This document shows, piece by piece, positions 54,361 through 63,331 of a stretch of 64,000 bases of DNA. This stretch comes from Porticoccaceae bacterium. GTDB lineage: Bacteria; Pseudomonadota; Gammaproteobacteria; Pseudomonadales; Porticoccaceae. How positions within the stretch are numbered: the first letter of the stretch is position 1; each line of letters begins with the position of its first letter. Below the pieces are notes generated by a model that saw only the letters and a program-made list of their open reading frames with translations, ran no database searches and was not told where the DNA came from. The DNA is taken from the NCBI GenBank assembly GCA_024644595.1, contig JAHEHL010000002.1, forward strand, positions 475,774-539,773. Reading direction: 5' to 3'. A program made the translations under genes and the position numbers.

Positions 54361-55509
54361 CTAAGAAAAGCCTTGTAACAAACTGTTGAGAAATTGATAT
54401 CCCAGCGGCGTTGCGCGATATCTGTGGTTATCACTGTCGAGCAACCCTTGAGATTGTAGGCTGGCCACCTGCTGGGCAATGCTCGATTGCGCAAGGCCTG
54501 TGCGTGATGTGAAGTAACTGGTGGGCACACCATCGCGAAGTCGCAGTGCATTCATCATAAATTCAATGGCCAGTTCATCTCTCGGAATGGCTTTTTGTTG
54601 TCCAGCTGCCTGACCGGTTCGAGCCAAATAATTTTGCGGTTGACGAGTTTTGTTAGTGCGTAAAATCTGACCCTCAGCCGCGAGAGTGATTTTGCCATGA
54701 GCGCCGGCGCCAATCCCCAGATAGTCACCGAACTGCCAGTAATTGATATTGTGCTGCGAACGTTTTCGGGGCTGCGCAAACGCGGACACTTCATACTGTC
54801 CGTAACTGTGCTTATTGAGCAGTTCCAAGCCGGCTTGTTGAATATCTGCAAGAGTATCCTCCTCGGGCAGTTGTGGTGGTCGCGAGTAGAATTCGGTATT
54901 GGGCTCAATGGTTAGCTGATACCAGGAGATATGGCTAGCGCCACTGTCAATCGCCTGCTGCAAGTCGCTTTGAGCGTGCGCTACGGTCTGTCCGGAGAGC
55001 CCATGCATCAGATCGAGATTAAAGTTATCAAAGCCGGCTCGTCGCGCAGTCTCAATGGCTGAAATGGCCTGACTGTCGTCGTGAATGCGGCCGAGCTGTT
55101 GCAAGTGGTGACGGTTAAAGCTCTGGATACCGATTGACAGCCGATTGATTCCGGCGCTGTGGAAGCCGCTAAATTTGTCCTGTTCAGCTGTACCGGGATT
55201 GGCTTCGAGCGTGATTTCTATATTGGAATCAAATCCGATCAAGCTCTCAGCCGCATTGAGAATATCGCCAATACTGCGGGCTGAAAACAGGCTTGGTGTG
55301 CCGCCCCCAAAAAATATTGATGTCAGCTTTCTGCCCTGGGCCCAGTGTTGATCCTGCTGCAGATCAGCAATTAGTGCCTGGGTATACGCCTGTTCAGGAA
55401 TTTCTCCCTCAGCCCGATGGGAATTAAAATCACAGTAGGGGCATTTGCGCACACACCAGGGGATATGCACGTAAAGTGATAACGGTGGTAATGTGCAAAG
55501 TGTATTTAT
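54361..55509 (-). CDS. hemW: HemW radical SAM heme chaperone (start codon unusual)
   Basis: This radical SAM protein is related to coproporphyrinogen dehydrogenase and is thought to insert heme. The 4Fe-4S motif is CVRKCPYC; IFFGGGTPSLFS, ITLEANPGT and NLDLMHGLSGQT follow, with a HemW C-terminal domain. The usual N-terminus PPLSLYVHIPWC is encoded, but between the in-frame TGA and the GTG at 55470 there is no ATG, GTG or TTG. I place the start at the ATA at 55509, which overlaps the rdgB stop as ATAA and gives 382 residues (E. coli 378). The alternative is GTG at 55470 with 369 residues, lacking the first strand. A point mutation or sequence error is also possible. Confidence 0.85.
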   Translation of the reverse strand: MNTLCTLPPLSLYVHIPWCVRKCPYCDFNSHRAEGEIPEQAYTQALIADLQQDQHWAQGRKLTSIFFGGGTPSLFSARSIGDILNAAESLIGFDSNIEITLEANPGTAEQDKFSGFHSAGINRLSIGIQSFNRHHLQQLGRIHDDSQAISAIETARRAGFDNFNLDLMHGLSGQTVAHAQSDLQQAIDSGASHISWYQLTIEPNTEFYSRPPQLPEEDTLADIQQAGLELLNKHSYGQYEVSAFAQPRKRSQHNINYWQFGDYLGIGAGAHGKITLAAEGQILRTNKTRQPQNYLARTGQAAGQQKAIPRDELAIEFMMNALRLRDGVPTSYFTSRTGLAQSSIAQQVASLQSQGLLDSDNHRYRATPLGYQFLNSLLQGFS

Positions 55510-56108
55510 GAGAGGCTCTTTGTGATGGTGAGTTTTTTTAGCAGCTCACGCATGGCTATGCCGCGATGGCTGATCAGGTTTTTCTGCTGTTTATCAATCT
55601 CGGCCGCATGGCAGTTTAGATCTTGGACATAGAAAAGTGGGTCATAACCAAACCCGCCATCGCCTTTCTCGGTGAATGCAATATAACCTTCCCAGCTGCC
55701 CTGGCAGATAATCGGTGTCGGATCATTGGCATGACGCATAAAAACGATCACACACTGGTAGCGAGCTGTGCGCTGGTGCAGCGGTGCATCGCCGAGCAAG
55801 TCGAGCAGCTTTTGGTTGTTGTCCCTATCGCTGGCGTCTTCACCGGAAAAGCGTGCCGAAAAAATACCAGGGGCGCCCTGAAGCAGATCAACCTCAAGAC
55901 CAGAGTCGTCGGCGATAGCTGGCATTCCTGAAATAGAGGCGGCATGGCGCGCCTTGAGGATAGCGTTTTCGACAAAGCACAGCCCGGTCTCTTCGATATC
56001 GTCAATGTCCAACTCGCGCTGCGGCACAACCTGCACATGGAGGCCGGCTAGCATCTGTTGCAGCTCTTTTATTTTTCCGGCATTGCCGCTAGCCAGCACT
56101 ATTTTCAA
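55506..56108 (-). CDS. rdgB: XTP/dITP diphosphatase
   Basis: This 200-residue Ham1-family enzyme removes non-standard purine triphosphates. N-terminal LASGNAGKIKELQQML, ADDSGLEVDLLQGAPGIFSARFSG and GFGYDPLFYVQ are the family motifs, and SHRGIAMRELLKKL is the C-terminal helix. It sits in metX-metW-DUF4426-rdgB-hemW, the Pseudomonas order. Confidence 0.97.
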   Translation of the reverse strand: MKIVLASGNAGKIKELQQMLAGLHVQVVPQRELDIDDIEETGLCFVENAILKARHAASISGMPAIADDSGLEVDLLQGAPGIFSARFSGEDASDRDNNQKLLDLLGDAPLHQRTARYQCVIVFMRHANDPTPIICQGSWEGYIAFTEKGDGGFGYDPLFYVQDLNCHAAEIDKQQKNLISHRGIAMRELLKKLTITKSLS

Positions 56109-56161
56109 GCCGAGCTCCCTATTTTAATTTTTACCCATTGCTGTATTTTGCGCGTGACGCA

Positions 56162-56611
56162 TCAATCGTGGTACATCTTTTTTTGGAACTTGAGTTGATA
56201 CGCCGGTTGACTATTATTGGGCTGAACGGAGATTTTAAAGGTTAAAAAATCTTCATTTTCAAACTCGAACGGGGCCAGATAATAAACCGTATTTTGTTCA
56301 CGGACTTCGAAAAATTCCAAGTTCTGACTCATTTGAAAGATATTAGAAACATTCCCAGAAATGGTTGCAGGTTGCCCCTTTCCCAATTCCCTAACGACGG
56401 CGATATTAACCAGCCCTTTGTCCTTGCCGCGAACAATTTTATTTGCCACGGCGATATCTGGATCTAAAAAAGTGCTGTTAAAGGCGCTATAAAAAATTTT
56501 GTTAGCACCAAATTGTTTATAAATTTTATCGTCATCGTTTGCCGCTACTGCTTGTATTGCCAAGCTGAGCGCGAGGGTTAAAAGAGTTGTAAGTATGACG
56601 AGATGTTTCAT
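56162..56611 (-). CDS. DUF4426 exported protein
   Basis: This 149-residue protein has a signal peptide (cleavage after VAA, about residue 24) and a beta-rich mature part with YSAFNSTFLDPDIAVANKIVRG and FKISVQPNNSQPAYQLKFQK. It agrees with the DUF4426 family found at this position between metW and rdgB in pseudomonads. Function is unknown. The gap to metW is 40 bases and to rdgB 53 bases. Confidence 0.88.
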   Translation of the reverse strand: MKHLVILTTLLTLALSLAIQAVAANDDDKIYKQFGANKIFYSAFNSTFLDPDIAVANKIVRGKDKGLVNIAVVRELGKGQPATISGNVSNIFQMSQNLEFFEVREQNTVYYLAPFEFENEDFLTFKISVQPNNSQPAYQLKFQKKMYHD

Positions 56612-56651
56612 TGCAGGATTCTCCTTGGGAGACTCAAATATCAGCGATCAA

Positions 56652-57242
56652 TTATTTGCTCAGATGATATACGGCGGTATTCGCAAATAGATTGGGCCAA
56701 AGACGTTTGAGTTGGCGATCGAGAAAATGTTCGCCAACAAACTGTTTATCCAGCACCTTAATATGGCGTTCGCGACACAGAGCTTCGAAATCACTGTAGG
56801 TAAAAAAGTGGATATTAGGTGTGTCATACCACTGATAAGCCAATTGCTTGGTCACAGGCATACGCCCGCGCAGCGTCAGATAGGCTCGCGCTTTCCAGTG
56901 ACCGAAATTGGGGAAAGTGATGATGCACTGGTTGCCAATGCGTAGCATCTCATCTAGCACTAGATGTGGGTAGCGCATCGCCTGCAGCGCCTGAGTCATA
57001 ATGACGCTGTCAAAACTGTTATCAGAAAAATTTGCCAGACCTTTATTGAGATCCTGTTCGATAACATTCACTCCTCTGGCTACGCATTGCTGGATTGAAA
57101 GTGGATCTATTTCGAGTCCGTATCCGAGAATTCCGAGATTCTGTTGCAGCTCTGTTAATAAATTTCCATCGCCGCAGCCGAGATCGAGCACCCGTGAATC
57201 GGCTTTCACCCAGTTTCGAATGGTGGTGTTTATTTCGCTCAT
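56652..57242 (-). CDS. metW: MetW methionine biosynthesis protein
   Basis: This 196-residue methyltransferase-fold protein contains [17 protein letters not shown] and [22 protein letters not shown], with [15 protein letters not shown] in the middle. MetW is needed with MetX for methionine synthesis in many proteobacteria and is thought to activate it. It overlaps the metX stop by four bases. Confidence 0.96.
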   Translation of the reverse strand: MSEINTTIRNWVKADSRVLDLGCGDGNLLTELQQNLGILGYGLEIDPLSIQQCVARGVNVIEQDLNKGLANFSDNSFDSVIMTQALQAMRYPHLVLDEMLRIGNQCIITFPNFGHWKARAYLTLRGRMPVTKQLAYQWYDTPNIHFFTYSDFEALCRERHIKVLDKQFVGEHFLDRQLKRLWPNLFANTAVYHLSK

Positions 57243-58399
57243 TTACTCGCCGCCTCCAACTGATCTGCGACTCTATTGAGGTAGCTACCCAGTACCTCTT
57301 CATAGCGTTGGTTTGGCAACAGAAAAGCGTCGTGACCTTGATCGGATTCAATTTCTGCGTAGGAAACATTTTTACCAGCGGCGATCAACGCATCGGTAAT
57401 TTCCCGTGAGCGCTGCGGTGAAAAGCGCCAGTCACTGCTAAACGAAATAATCAGAAAGTTGCACTTGGCGTGACCAAAAGCTTGCACCGGATCGTTTTGA
57501 TACTCCCGTGAGAGATCAAAGTAGTCGAGCATTTTGGTAATCAAAATATAGGCATTGGCATCAAAATCGGTAGAAAATTTATCCCCTTGGTAGTTGAGGT
57601 AGCTCTCTATCTGGAACTCGACCGGCTCTTCGGCGCCTTGGGAGAAATCTCCTGAGCGCAGCTCGCGACCAAATTTTTGTCCCATCAGCTCATCTGACAA
57701 ATAGGTAACATGACCAATCATTCGTGCCAGTGCCAGACCATGATGAGGCGCGGTATTGTGCTGCAGATAGTTGCCGTCAAAGAATTCGGGATCTGACTTG
57801 ATCGCGCGGCGGGCAATTTCGTTGAAGGCGATATTTTGTGCCGACAGTTTCATCGATGAGGCGATCACAATACTGTTGGCCAGCTTGTCTGGATGCTCCA
57901 GCGACCAGCGCATCGCCTGCATGCCGCCGAGACTGCCGCCGACAACGGCCGCCCAGCGCTGAATGCCGAAATGTTCCATCAGCAGGCGCTGAGACTCTAC
58001 CCAGTCTCTGGCGCGCAGGGATGGAAATTTTGCGCCCCAGGGTTCGTCTGTTTCCGGGTTGATCGAAGTGGGCCCGGTGCTGCCAAAGCAACTGCCGATA
58101 TTGTTGAGTGAGACGACAAAAAAGCGATTGGTGTCCATTGGCTTGCCTGGACCGATATAGCTATCCCACCAGCCGGGTTTGTCGTCGCCTTGGTGGAATC
58201 CGGCGGCGTGGTGGCTGCCGCTCAAGGCGTGGCAGATTAGCAGTGCATTGCTTTTGTCAGAATTCAGCGTTCCGTAGGTCTCGACCATTAATTCATGGCT
58301 GGGCAGGACAATGCCACAGGCCAGAGTGAGGGGCGTCTCGATAAGAATTTTTTCTGCCGCGACAATGCCGACCGAGTTTTTATGGATGTCCGATGTCAT
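57239..58399 (-). CDS. metX: Homoserine O-acyltransferase
   Basis: This 386-residue alpha/beta hydrolase-fold enzyme acylates homoserine in methionine synthesis. The nucleophile is Ser156 in [12 protein letters not shown]. The acid is in the SSDWRFSP segment and the His in GHDAFLLPN. Members paired with metW in gammaproteobacteria commonly use succinyl-CoA, but acetyl-CoA use cannot be excluded from sequence alone. It starts the operon, with 187 bases to the divergent tas gene. Confidence 0.96.
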   Translation of the reverse strand: MTSDIHKNSVGIVAAEKILIETPLTLACGIVLPSHELMVETYGTLNSDKSNALLICHALSGSHHAAGFHQGDDKPGWWDSYIGPGKPMDTNRFFVVSLNNIGSCFGSTGPTSINPETDEPWGAKFPSLRARDWVESQRLLMEHFGIQRWAAVVGGSLGGMQAMRWSLEHPDKLANSIVIASSMKLSAQNIAFNEIARRAIKSDPEFFDGNYLQHNTAPHHGLALARMIGHVTYLSDELMGQKFGRELRSGDFSQGAEEPVEFQIESYLNYQGDKFSTDFDANAYILITKMLDYFDLSREYQNDPVQAFGHAKCNFLIISFSSDWRFSPQRSREITDALIAAGKNVSYAEIESDQGHDAFLLPNQRYEEVLGSYLNRVADQLEAASK

Positions 58400-58586
58400 T
58401 TATACACTGCTCTGCAATTATCCGTTGAGTCTAAGAGGCTACATGGCTTAACGCAACTTTCAATATCATTGAATATCCTTTTCCCGCTGCTCTTCAACGG
58501 GCACTGGAGACCACCAGACCAGGCTGTTTTTTATCTCGCCAGACTCGGCTAGACTACCAACCTCACTTACCCGGATAAAAAAAAGC

Positions 58587-59630
58587 ATGATCTACAAAAA
58601 ATTGGGAAATACTGATATTGACGTGTCACTGGTTGGTTTGGGGACCATGACCTGGGGTGAACAGAACAGCGAGGAAGAAGCCTGCGAACAGATGCATTAC
58701 GCGGTTTCAAGGGGCGTCAACTTATTCGATGTGGCGGAAATGTATCCGGTCCCTGCGCGAGCAGAGACCTCTGGGCGAACGGAATCTTATGTCGGTGAGT
58801 GGCTGCGGCAGACCGGCAAGCGCAATCAGGTTGTATTGGCATCCAAGGTGTCGGGCCCCTCGAGTGTTCTCGGCGTGACGCATATTCGCGGAGGCTCAAG
58901 GCTGAGTGCCGATCACGTTCGCCGCGCGATTGAGGGCTCGCTTGAGCGGTTGCAGACGGACTACCTCGACCTCTATCAGGTGCATTGGCCGGAACGTATG
59001 ACCAACTATTTTGGTGATCGTGGTTATAGTCATAAGCCGCAGCTGGATGGTATCGCAATCGAAGAGACCTTGACCGCGCTGTCTCAGCTGGTGAGCGAAG
59101 GGCTGGTCAAACATATTGGCATTTCGAATGAGACGCCCTGGGGGGTGATGGAATATTTGCGTCTCTCACGGGAGCTCGACTTACCCAAAATCGTTAGCAT
59201 CCAGAATCCCTACAGTCTTCTGACCCGGCAGTTTGAAACCGGTTTAGCTGAGATGAGCTTTCGCGAAGATGTGGGATTGTTGGCCTATTCCCCGCTCGGC
59301 TTTGGGGTACTCAGTGGCAAATATATGAATAACGCTATGCCAGCCGGATCGCGCATTGATCTTTTCCCACGTTTTGGACGCTACAGCGGCCCGGTTGCAC
59401 AGCTCGCGACACAGGCATACTTTGATGTCGCGACAAAGCATGGTTTGAGCTTGGTTGAATTATCACTGGCGTTTGTCTGCCAGCAGCCCTTTGTCGCTAG
59501 TTGTTTGATTGGCGCAACAACAATGGAGCAGTTGAAGCAAAATATCGATGCCTGCCAGATTGAGCTCTCCGATGAGGTTATAGCTGATCTGAATGAGGTC
59601 TATCAACGCTACCCTGATCCAGCACCCTGA
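58587..59630 (+). CDS. tas: NADP(H)-dependent aldo-keto reductase, Tas family
   Basis: This 347-residue TIM-barrel oxidoreductase is close to E. coli Tas (346 residues) throughout, for example GLGTMTWGEQNSEEEA and DVAEMYPVPARAET. The catalytic tetrad is Asp48, Tyr53, Lys87 and His133 (QVHWPER). The C-terminal FVASCLIGATTMEQLKQNI is the NADP-binding end. Its last 53 bases overlap the convergent yggU gene. Confidence 0.96.
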   Translation: MIYKKLGNTDIDVSLVGLGTMTWGEQNSEEEACEQMHYAVSRGVNLFDVAEMYPVPARAETSGRTESYVGEWLRQTGKRNQVVLASKVSGPSSVLGVTHIRGGSRLSADHVRRAIEGSLERLQTDYLDLYQVHWPERMTNYFGDRGYSHKPQLDGIAIEETLTALSQLVSEGLVKHIGISNETPWGVMEYLRLSRELDLPKIVSIQNPYSLLTRQFETGLAEMSFREDVGLLAYSPLGFGVLSGKYMNNAMPAGSRIDLFPRFGRYSGPVAQLATQAYFDVATKHGLSLVELSLAFVCQQPFVASCLIGATTMEQLKQNIDACQIELSDEVIADLNEVYQRYPDPAP

Positions 59631-59922
59631 TCGACGCTTCGCGGGGAAATTTTGTTGGCCTATCGATTATGATAATTTTGCGACGACTAGTCGCGCCGCT
59701 GATTAGTTCCACCTGACGTCTGGTTACGCCAAACTGTTTGGCGAGAAAGTTCATCAGTCGGGTATTGGCAGCGCCATCGACTGGCGGCGAGGTCAGCCGT
59801 ATCCTGAGCTGGTTGTCATGTATCCCAACTATTTCGTCCCGTGATGCTCGAGGTTGGATAAAACAGCTCAGTCGCAGCTGCTTGCCATCCCATTGGAAGT
59901 GGCGAAAGGGTCGCTCTGACAA
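59578..59922 (-). CDS. yggU: DUF167 protein, YggU family
   Basis: This 114-residue protein contains LRLSCFIQPRASRDEIVGIH, LRIRLTSPPVDGAANTRLM and VELISGATSRRKII, which define the DUF167/YggU family of unknown function. It follows yggT by 20 bases. Its 3' end runs into the end of tas on the other strand. Confidence 0.94.
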   Translation of the reverse strand: MSERPFRHFQWDGKQLRLSCFIQPRASRDEIVGIHDNQLRIRLTSPPVDGAANTRLMNFLAKQFGVTRRQVELISGATSRRKIIIIDRPTKFPREASIRVLDQGSVDRPHSDQL

Positions 59923-59942
59923 AAGCTTGAGCTCCTGATTCG

Positions 59943-60515
59943 CTAGCTGACCAAAGACTGCACTGCACCGCCGATAATCGGAAGGACTTTATTGCGGATC
60001 ACTATCAAACTTATTATTGCGATCATTGGAGAGATGTCCATCATTCCGATCGGCGGAATTAGCCGTCGAAAGGGGCGCAGATAGGGTTCGGTAATCTGAC
60101 CTACCAGTCTCACTGAGGGATGACCGGTGGTGCCCACCCAGCTGGAGATGGCGAGAATAAAAATACCCCAGAAATAGATCTCGATTAAAGCGTATAGAAG
60201 ATCAAAGGCGGCAATGGGAATATATAAGAGTATATCCACCAGATTGACCCCGGTCACGAGCCCCATTACGAGATAAAACGCCCATCTGATCAGAATGGCG
60301 GCCATCAGCGCTGCCAGATTAAGAGTTCCAATGGTAGGGAAAACCTTATTCAAGGGTTCGACCACCGGCGCAGAGAGTTTAAATATGGTCTGCGAAACTG
60401 GATTGAAAAAGTCCGCCTGTACTAACTGCAACAGCACGCGCAGTAGGAGAATAAAACTGCAGATCTGTACAATCAGACTGAGGAGATAGATCGGTGTTCC
60501 GCCAAGCGCGTTCAT
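59943..60515 (-). CDS. yggT: YggT family membrane protein
   Basis: This 190-residue protein consists of two related YggT units, each with two membrane helices and a loop. The motifs are NPVSQTIFKLSAPVVEPLNK in the first half and GQITEPYLRPFRRLIPPIG in the second. It has been linked to osmotic and cell-envelope functions in other bacteria, but without a defined activity. It lies between proC and yggU as in Pseudomonas. Confidence 0.94.
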   Translation of the reverse strand: MNALGGTPIYLLSLIVQICSFILLLRVLLQLVQADFFNPVSQTIFKLSAPVVEPLNKVFPTIGTLNLAALMAAILIRWAFYLVMGLVTGVNLVDILLYIPIAAFDLLYALIEIYFWGIFILAISSWVGTTGHPSVRLVGQITEPYLRPFRRLIPPIGMMDISPMIAIISLIVIRNKVLPIIGGAVQSLVS

Positions 60516-60601
60516 AGGATGTCCTTTGTAGCAAGTTCTTAAGGGTACTTATTTTATCTTAGCCGGTTAGTTCGATATTTTTTTGCTGCTTGTCTCGGCC
60601 G

Positions 60602-61423
60602 TTAATTCTGATCTGAGAATTCACTGGCCATAGCGCGTGCCCGGTTAACCGCCGCCTGCATCGCCTGACGAAAACTGCCTTCAATATCCCGTTCCTGAAA
60701 GGCGGCGATGGCCGCTGCGGTCGTTCCGCCGGGCGATGTAACTTGGCGGCGCAACTGCGATGTATCAAGTTCGCTCGAGATCGCCATTTGAGCGGCGCCC
60801 AGCGCAGTTTGAATGGTTAGTTGCAGGGCAGTTTCCTCAGGGAGCCCCAGCTCCTGACCGACCCGTTGCATAGCTTCCATCATCAGAAAAAAATAAGCTG
60901 GACCGCTCCCTGATACGGCGATCACCGCATCAATCAACGCTTCGTTTTCAACCCAGCAGCAAATGCCGATGGCGTTAAACATGGCCTCAATAGAGTGCTT
61001 CTGAATCGTGTTGACGTGGTTGTTGGCAAACAGGCCGGCGGCGCCATAACGGACCATCGAAGGTGTGTTGGGCATTGCTCTGACAATTGCTTGATCGCCA
61101 CCTAGCCAGTGCTGTAGGTCGGCGAGTTGAACGCCGGCGGCAACTGAAACGACCAAGGCATCGGCATCTATTGAACCAGTCAGCTCTTGCGCCACAGCTC
61201 CCATTACCTGAGGTTTAACGGCCAGCACAATAACTTCAGCGCCGGCGACGGCGATATGGTTGTCGGGGGTAGTCGCAACGCCATAGGCCTGCTCCAGGCT
61301 GTCGCGTTTTTCCTGGCCGGGATTGGCGACACAGATTTGTTGTGCCTGAAAACCATTGGCTAACATGCCACCAATCATGCACGAGGCCATATTGCCGCCG
61401 CCAATAAATGCGATCTTACTCAT
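60602..61423 (-). CDS. proC: Pyrroline-5-carboxylate reductase
   Basis: This 273-residue enzyme performs the last step of proline synthesis. N-terminal IAFIGGGNMASCMIGGML is the NADPH-binding loop. VVSVAAGVQLADLQHWLG, RAMPNTPSMVRYGAAGL and AVSGSGPAYFFLMMEAM are family motifs. ATG at 61423 is standard; an upstream in-frame start adds six residues. It lies between yggS and yggT. Confidence 0.97.
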   Translation of the reverse strand: MSKIAFIGGGNMASCMIGGMLANGFQAQQICVANPGQEKRDSLEQAYGVATTPDNHIAVAGAEVIVLAVKPQVMGAVAQELTGSIDADALVVSVAAGVQLADLQHWLGGDQAIVRAMPNTPSMVRYGAAGLFANNHVNTIQKHSIEAMFNAIGICCWVENEALIDAVIAVSGSGPAYFFLMMEAMQRVGQELGLPEETALQLTIQTALGAAQMAISSELDTSQLRRQVTSPGGTTAAAIAAFQERDIEGSFRQAMQAAVNRARAMASEFSDQN

Positions 61424-61449
61424 CAGTGTGTTCCTTGTCACAGTCTGTT

Positions 61450-62157
61450 CTATTCATGCTTTTGTCGCGGCCCAAATAGATCGGTACCCACGCGAACTAT
61501 GGTCGATCCTTGCAGCACCGCAGCCTCGAGGTCTCCAGACATGCCCATAGAGAGAGTGTCCATTTGCTCAAGTTGCTCGGCCGACAGTACGTGGTTAATT
61601 TGCTCGCGCAATTGCGCCAATTTAGCAAAAGCCAGCTGTTGTGCCTCAATGTTTTCCTCTGCCTTGGGAATGGCCATCAGGCCCCGCAGTCGCAGATTAG
61701 GTAGTTTAGCCACTTCCAGTGCCACCGGCAGCACTTCATCTTGCTTCAACCCCGACTTACTCGGTTCATCATCTATATTAACCTGCAGGCAGATATTTAA
61801 GTGGCCCATCGACTCAGGGCGCTGATCACTGAGACGTTGGGCGATTTTGATGCGATCAACGCTGTGCACCCAACTGAAGGACTCCGCAACACTGCGGGTT
61901 TTGTTCGATTGCAGAGGGCCAATAAAGTGCCAATACAGCTGTTGGTCATGCAGCTGCGAGATCTTCTCGAGAGCTTCCTGAAGATAGTTCTCAGCAAAAT
62001 GGGTCAGACCTGCATCTATTGCGTGACGAATCTCATCTGAGCGGCGGGTCTTGGTGACAGCCAGCAACAGGATCTCTGATGGATCCCGGCCACACTGGTC
62101 TGCGCTCTGCGCGATGCGTTTGCTGACGAGGTCAATGTTATTTCTTATCTTTGGCAT
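61450..62157 (-). CDS. yggS: PLP homeostasis protein YggS/PROSC
   Basis: This 235-residue PLP-binding barrel protein has Lys36 in LLAVTKTRRSDEI, the conserved HFIGPLQSNKTRSVAE and a GMSGDLEAAVLQGSTIVRVGT phosphate site at the C-terminus. It controls free pyridoxal phosphate and amino-acid balance. It is first in yggS-proC-yggT-yggU and divergent from pilT with 66 bases between starts. Confidence 0.97.
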   Translation of the reverse strand: MPKIRNNIDLVSKRIAQSADQCGRDPSEILLLAVTKTRRSDEIRHAIDAGLTHFAENYLQEALEKISQLHDQQLYWHFIGPLQSNKTRSVAESFSWVHSVDRIKIAQRLSDQRPESMGHLNICLQVNIDDEPSKSGLKQDEVLPVALEVAKLPNLRLRGLMAIPKAEENIEAQQLAFAKLAQLREQINHVLSAEQLEQMDTLSMGMSGDLEAAVLQGSTIVRVGTDLFGPRQKHE

Positions 62158-62223
62158 ATACTTATCAAGAAATTGGACGTTTAACGCAACATTTTTTGCC
62201 GCATGGAATAAGCGAGAGACAGT

Positions 62224-63258
62224 ATGGATATTACGGAGTTATTGGCCTTTAGTGCCAAAGAGGGGGCGTCAGATTTACACATTTCCGCAGGCCTTCCCCC
62301 TATTATCAGAATCGATGGTGATGTTAGGCGTATCAATCTTCCACCACTAGAGCACCGCCAGGTCCACAGTTTGATCTACGAAATAATGAATGACAAGCAG
62401 AGAAGAGACTACGAGGAGTTTTTAGAAACAGATTTTTCCTTTGATGTTCCCGGGATTGCTCGTTTTCGTGTCAATGTTTTCTACCAGAACCGCGGTGCCG
62501 CCGCGGTATTCAGAACCATTCCCTCGCAGGTGCAGACACTAGAGCAGCTGGGTATGGGAGATATCTTCAAGAAGTTGTCGCTGATGCCGCGTGGATTGGT
62601 TTTAGTTACCGGGCCGACAGGTTCGGGTAAGTCGACCACTCTAGCCGCAATGATCGACTATGTTAATGACAATCGCTATGACCATATTTTAACCATCGAA
62701 GACCCGATTGAATTTGTCCACCAGAGCAAAAAGTGTCTGGTTAATCAGCGCGAAGTGCACCGCGACACTCACGGCTTTAGCGAAGCGCTGCGCTCGGCAC
62801 TGCGTGAAGATCCGGATGTCATCTTGGTGGGCGAGCTGCGCGATCTTGAGACTATCAGATTGGCGCTGACGGCAGCCGAGACCGGCCATCTGGTGTTTGG
62901 CACACTGCATACCACCTCCGCGGCCAAGACCATCGACCGCATTGTCGACGTCTTTCCCGGGGGTGAAAAACCAATGATTCGATCAATGTTGTCGGAGTCG
63001 TTACAGGCCGTGATTTCACAGACATTGTTAAAAAAAATTGGCGGCGGGCGAGTGGCGGCTCACGAGATCATGATTGGCACACCGGCGATCCGCAATTTGA
63101 TCCGCGAGGACAAGGTGGCGCAGATGTACTCGGCGATTCAGACCGGTGGTGCGCTGGGCATGCAGACACTTGATCAATGTCTGCAGCATCTAGTGGGGCA
63201 GCGTTTGATCAGTCCGGAAGTCGCTCGCGAAAAGGCAAAAATGCCGGACAGCTTTTAG
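62224..63258 (+). CDS. pilT: Twitching motility ATPase PilT
   Basis: This 344-residue hexameric ATPase retracts type IV pili. It shows the N-terminal MDITELLAFSAKEGASDLHI, Walker A GPTGSGKST, the Asp box and Walker B (DPDVILVGELRDLETIRLAL), the His box (GHLVFGTLHTTSAAKTIDRI) and the typical AIRNLIRE segment near the C-terminus. pilU follows after 73 bases. Confidence 0.98.
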   Translation: MDITELLAFSAKEGASDLHISAGLPPIIRIDGDVRRINLPPLEHRQVHSLIYEIMNDKQRRDYEEFLETDFSFDVPGIARFRVNVFYQNRGAAAVFRTIPSQVQTLEQLGMGDIFKKLSLMPRGLVLVTGPTGSGKSTTLAAMIDYVNDNRYDHILTIEDPIEFVHQSKKCLVNQREVHRDTHGFSEALRSALREDPDVILVGELRDLETIRLALTAAETGHLVFGTLHTTSAAKTIDRIVDVFPGGEKPMIRSMLSESLQAVISQTLLKKIGGGRVAAHEIMIGTPAIRNLIREDKVAQMYSAIQTGGALGMQTLDQCLQHLVGQRLISPEVAREKAKMPDSF

Positions 63259-63331
63259 TTGTCAGTAGTTACAAGATGGCTTCGGGTAAATAGGTCGCGT
63301 TGAAGAGCAAAGGTTTTTAAGGAGAAAAACG

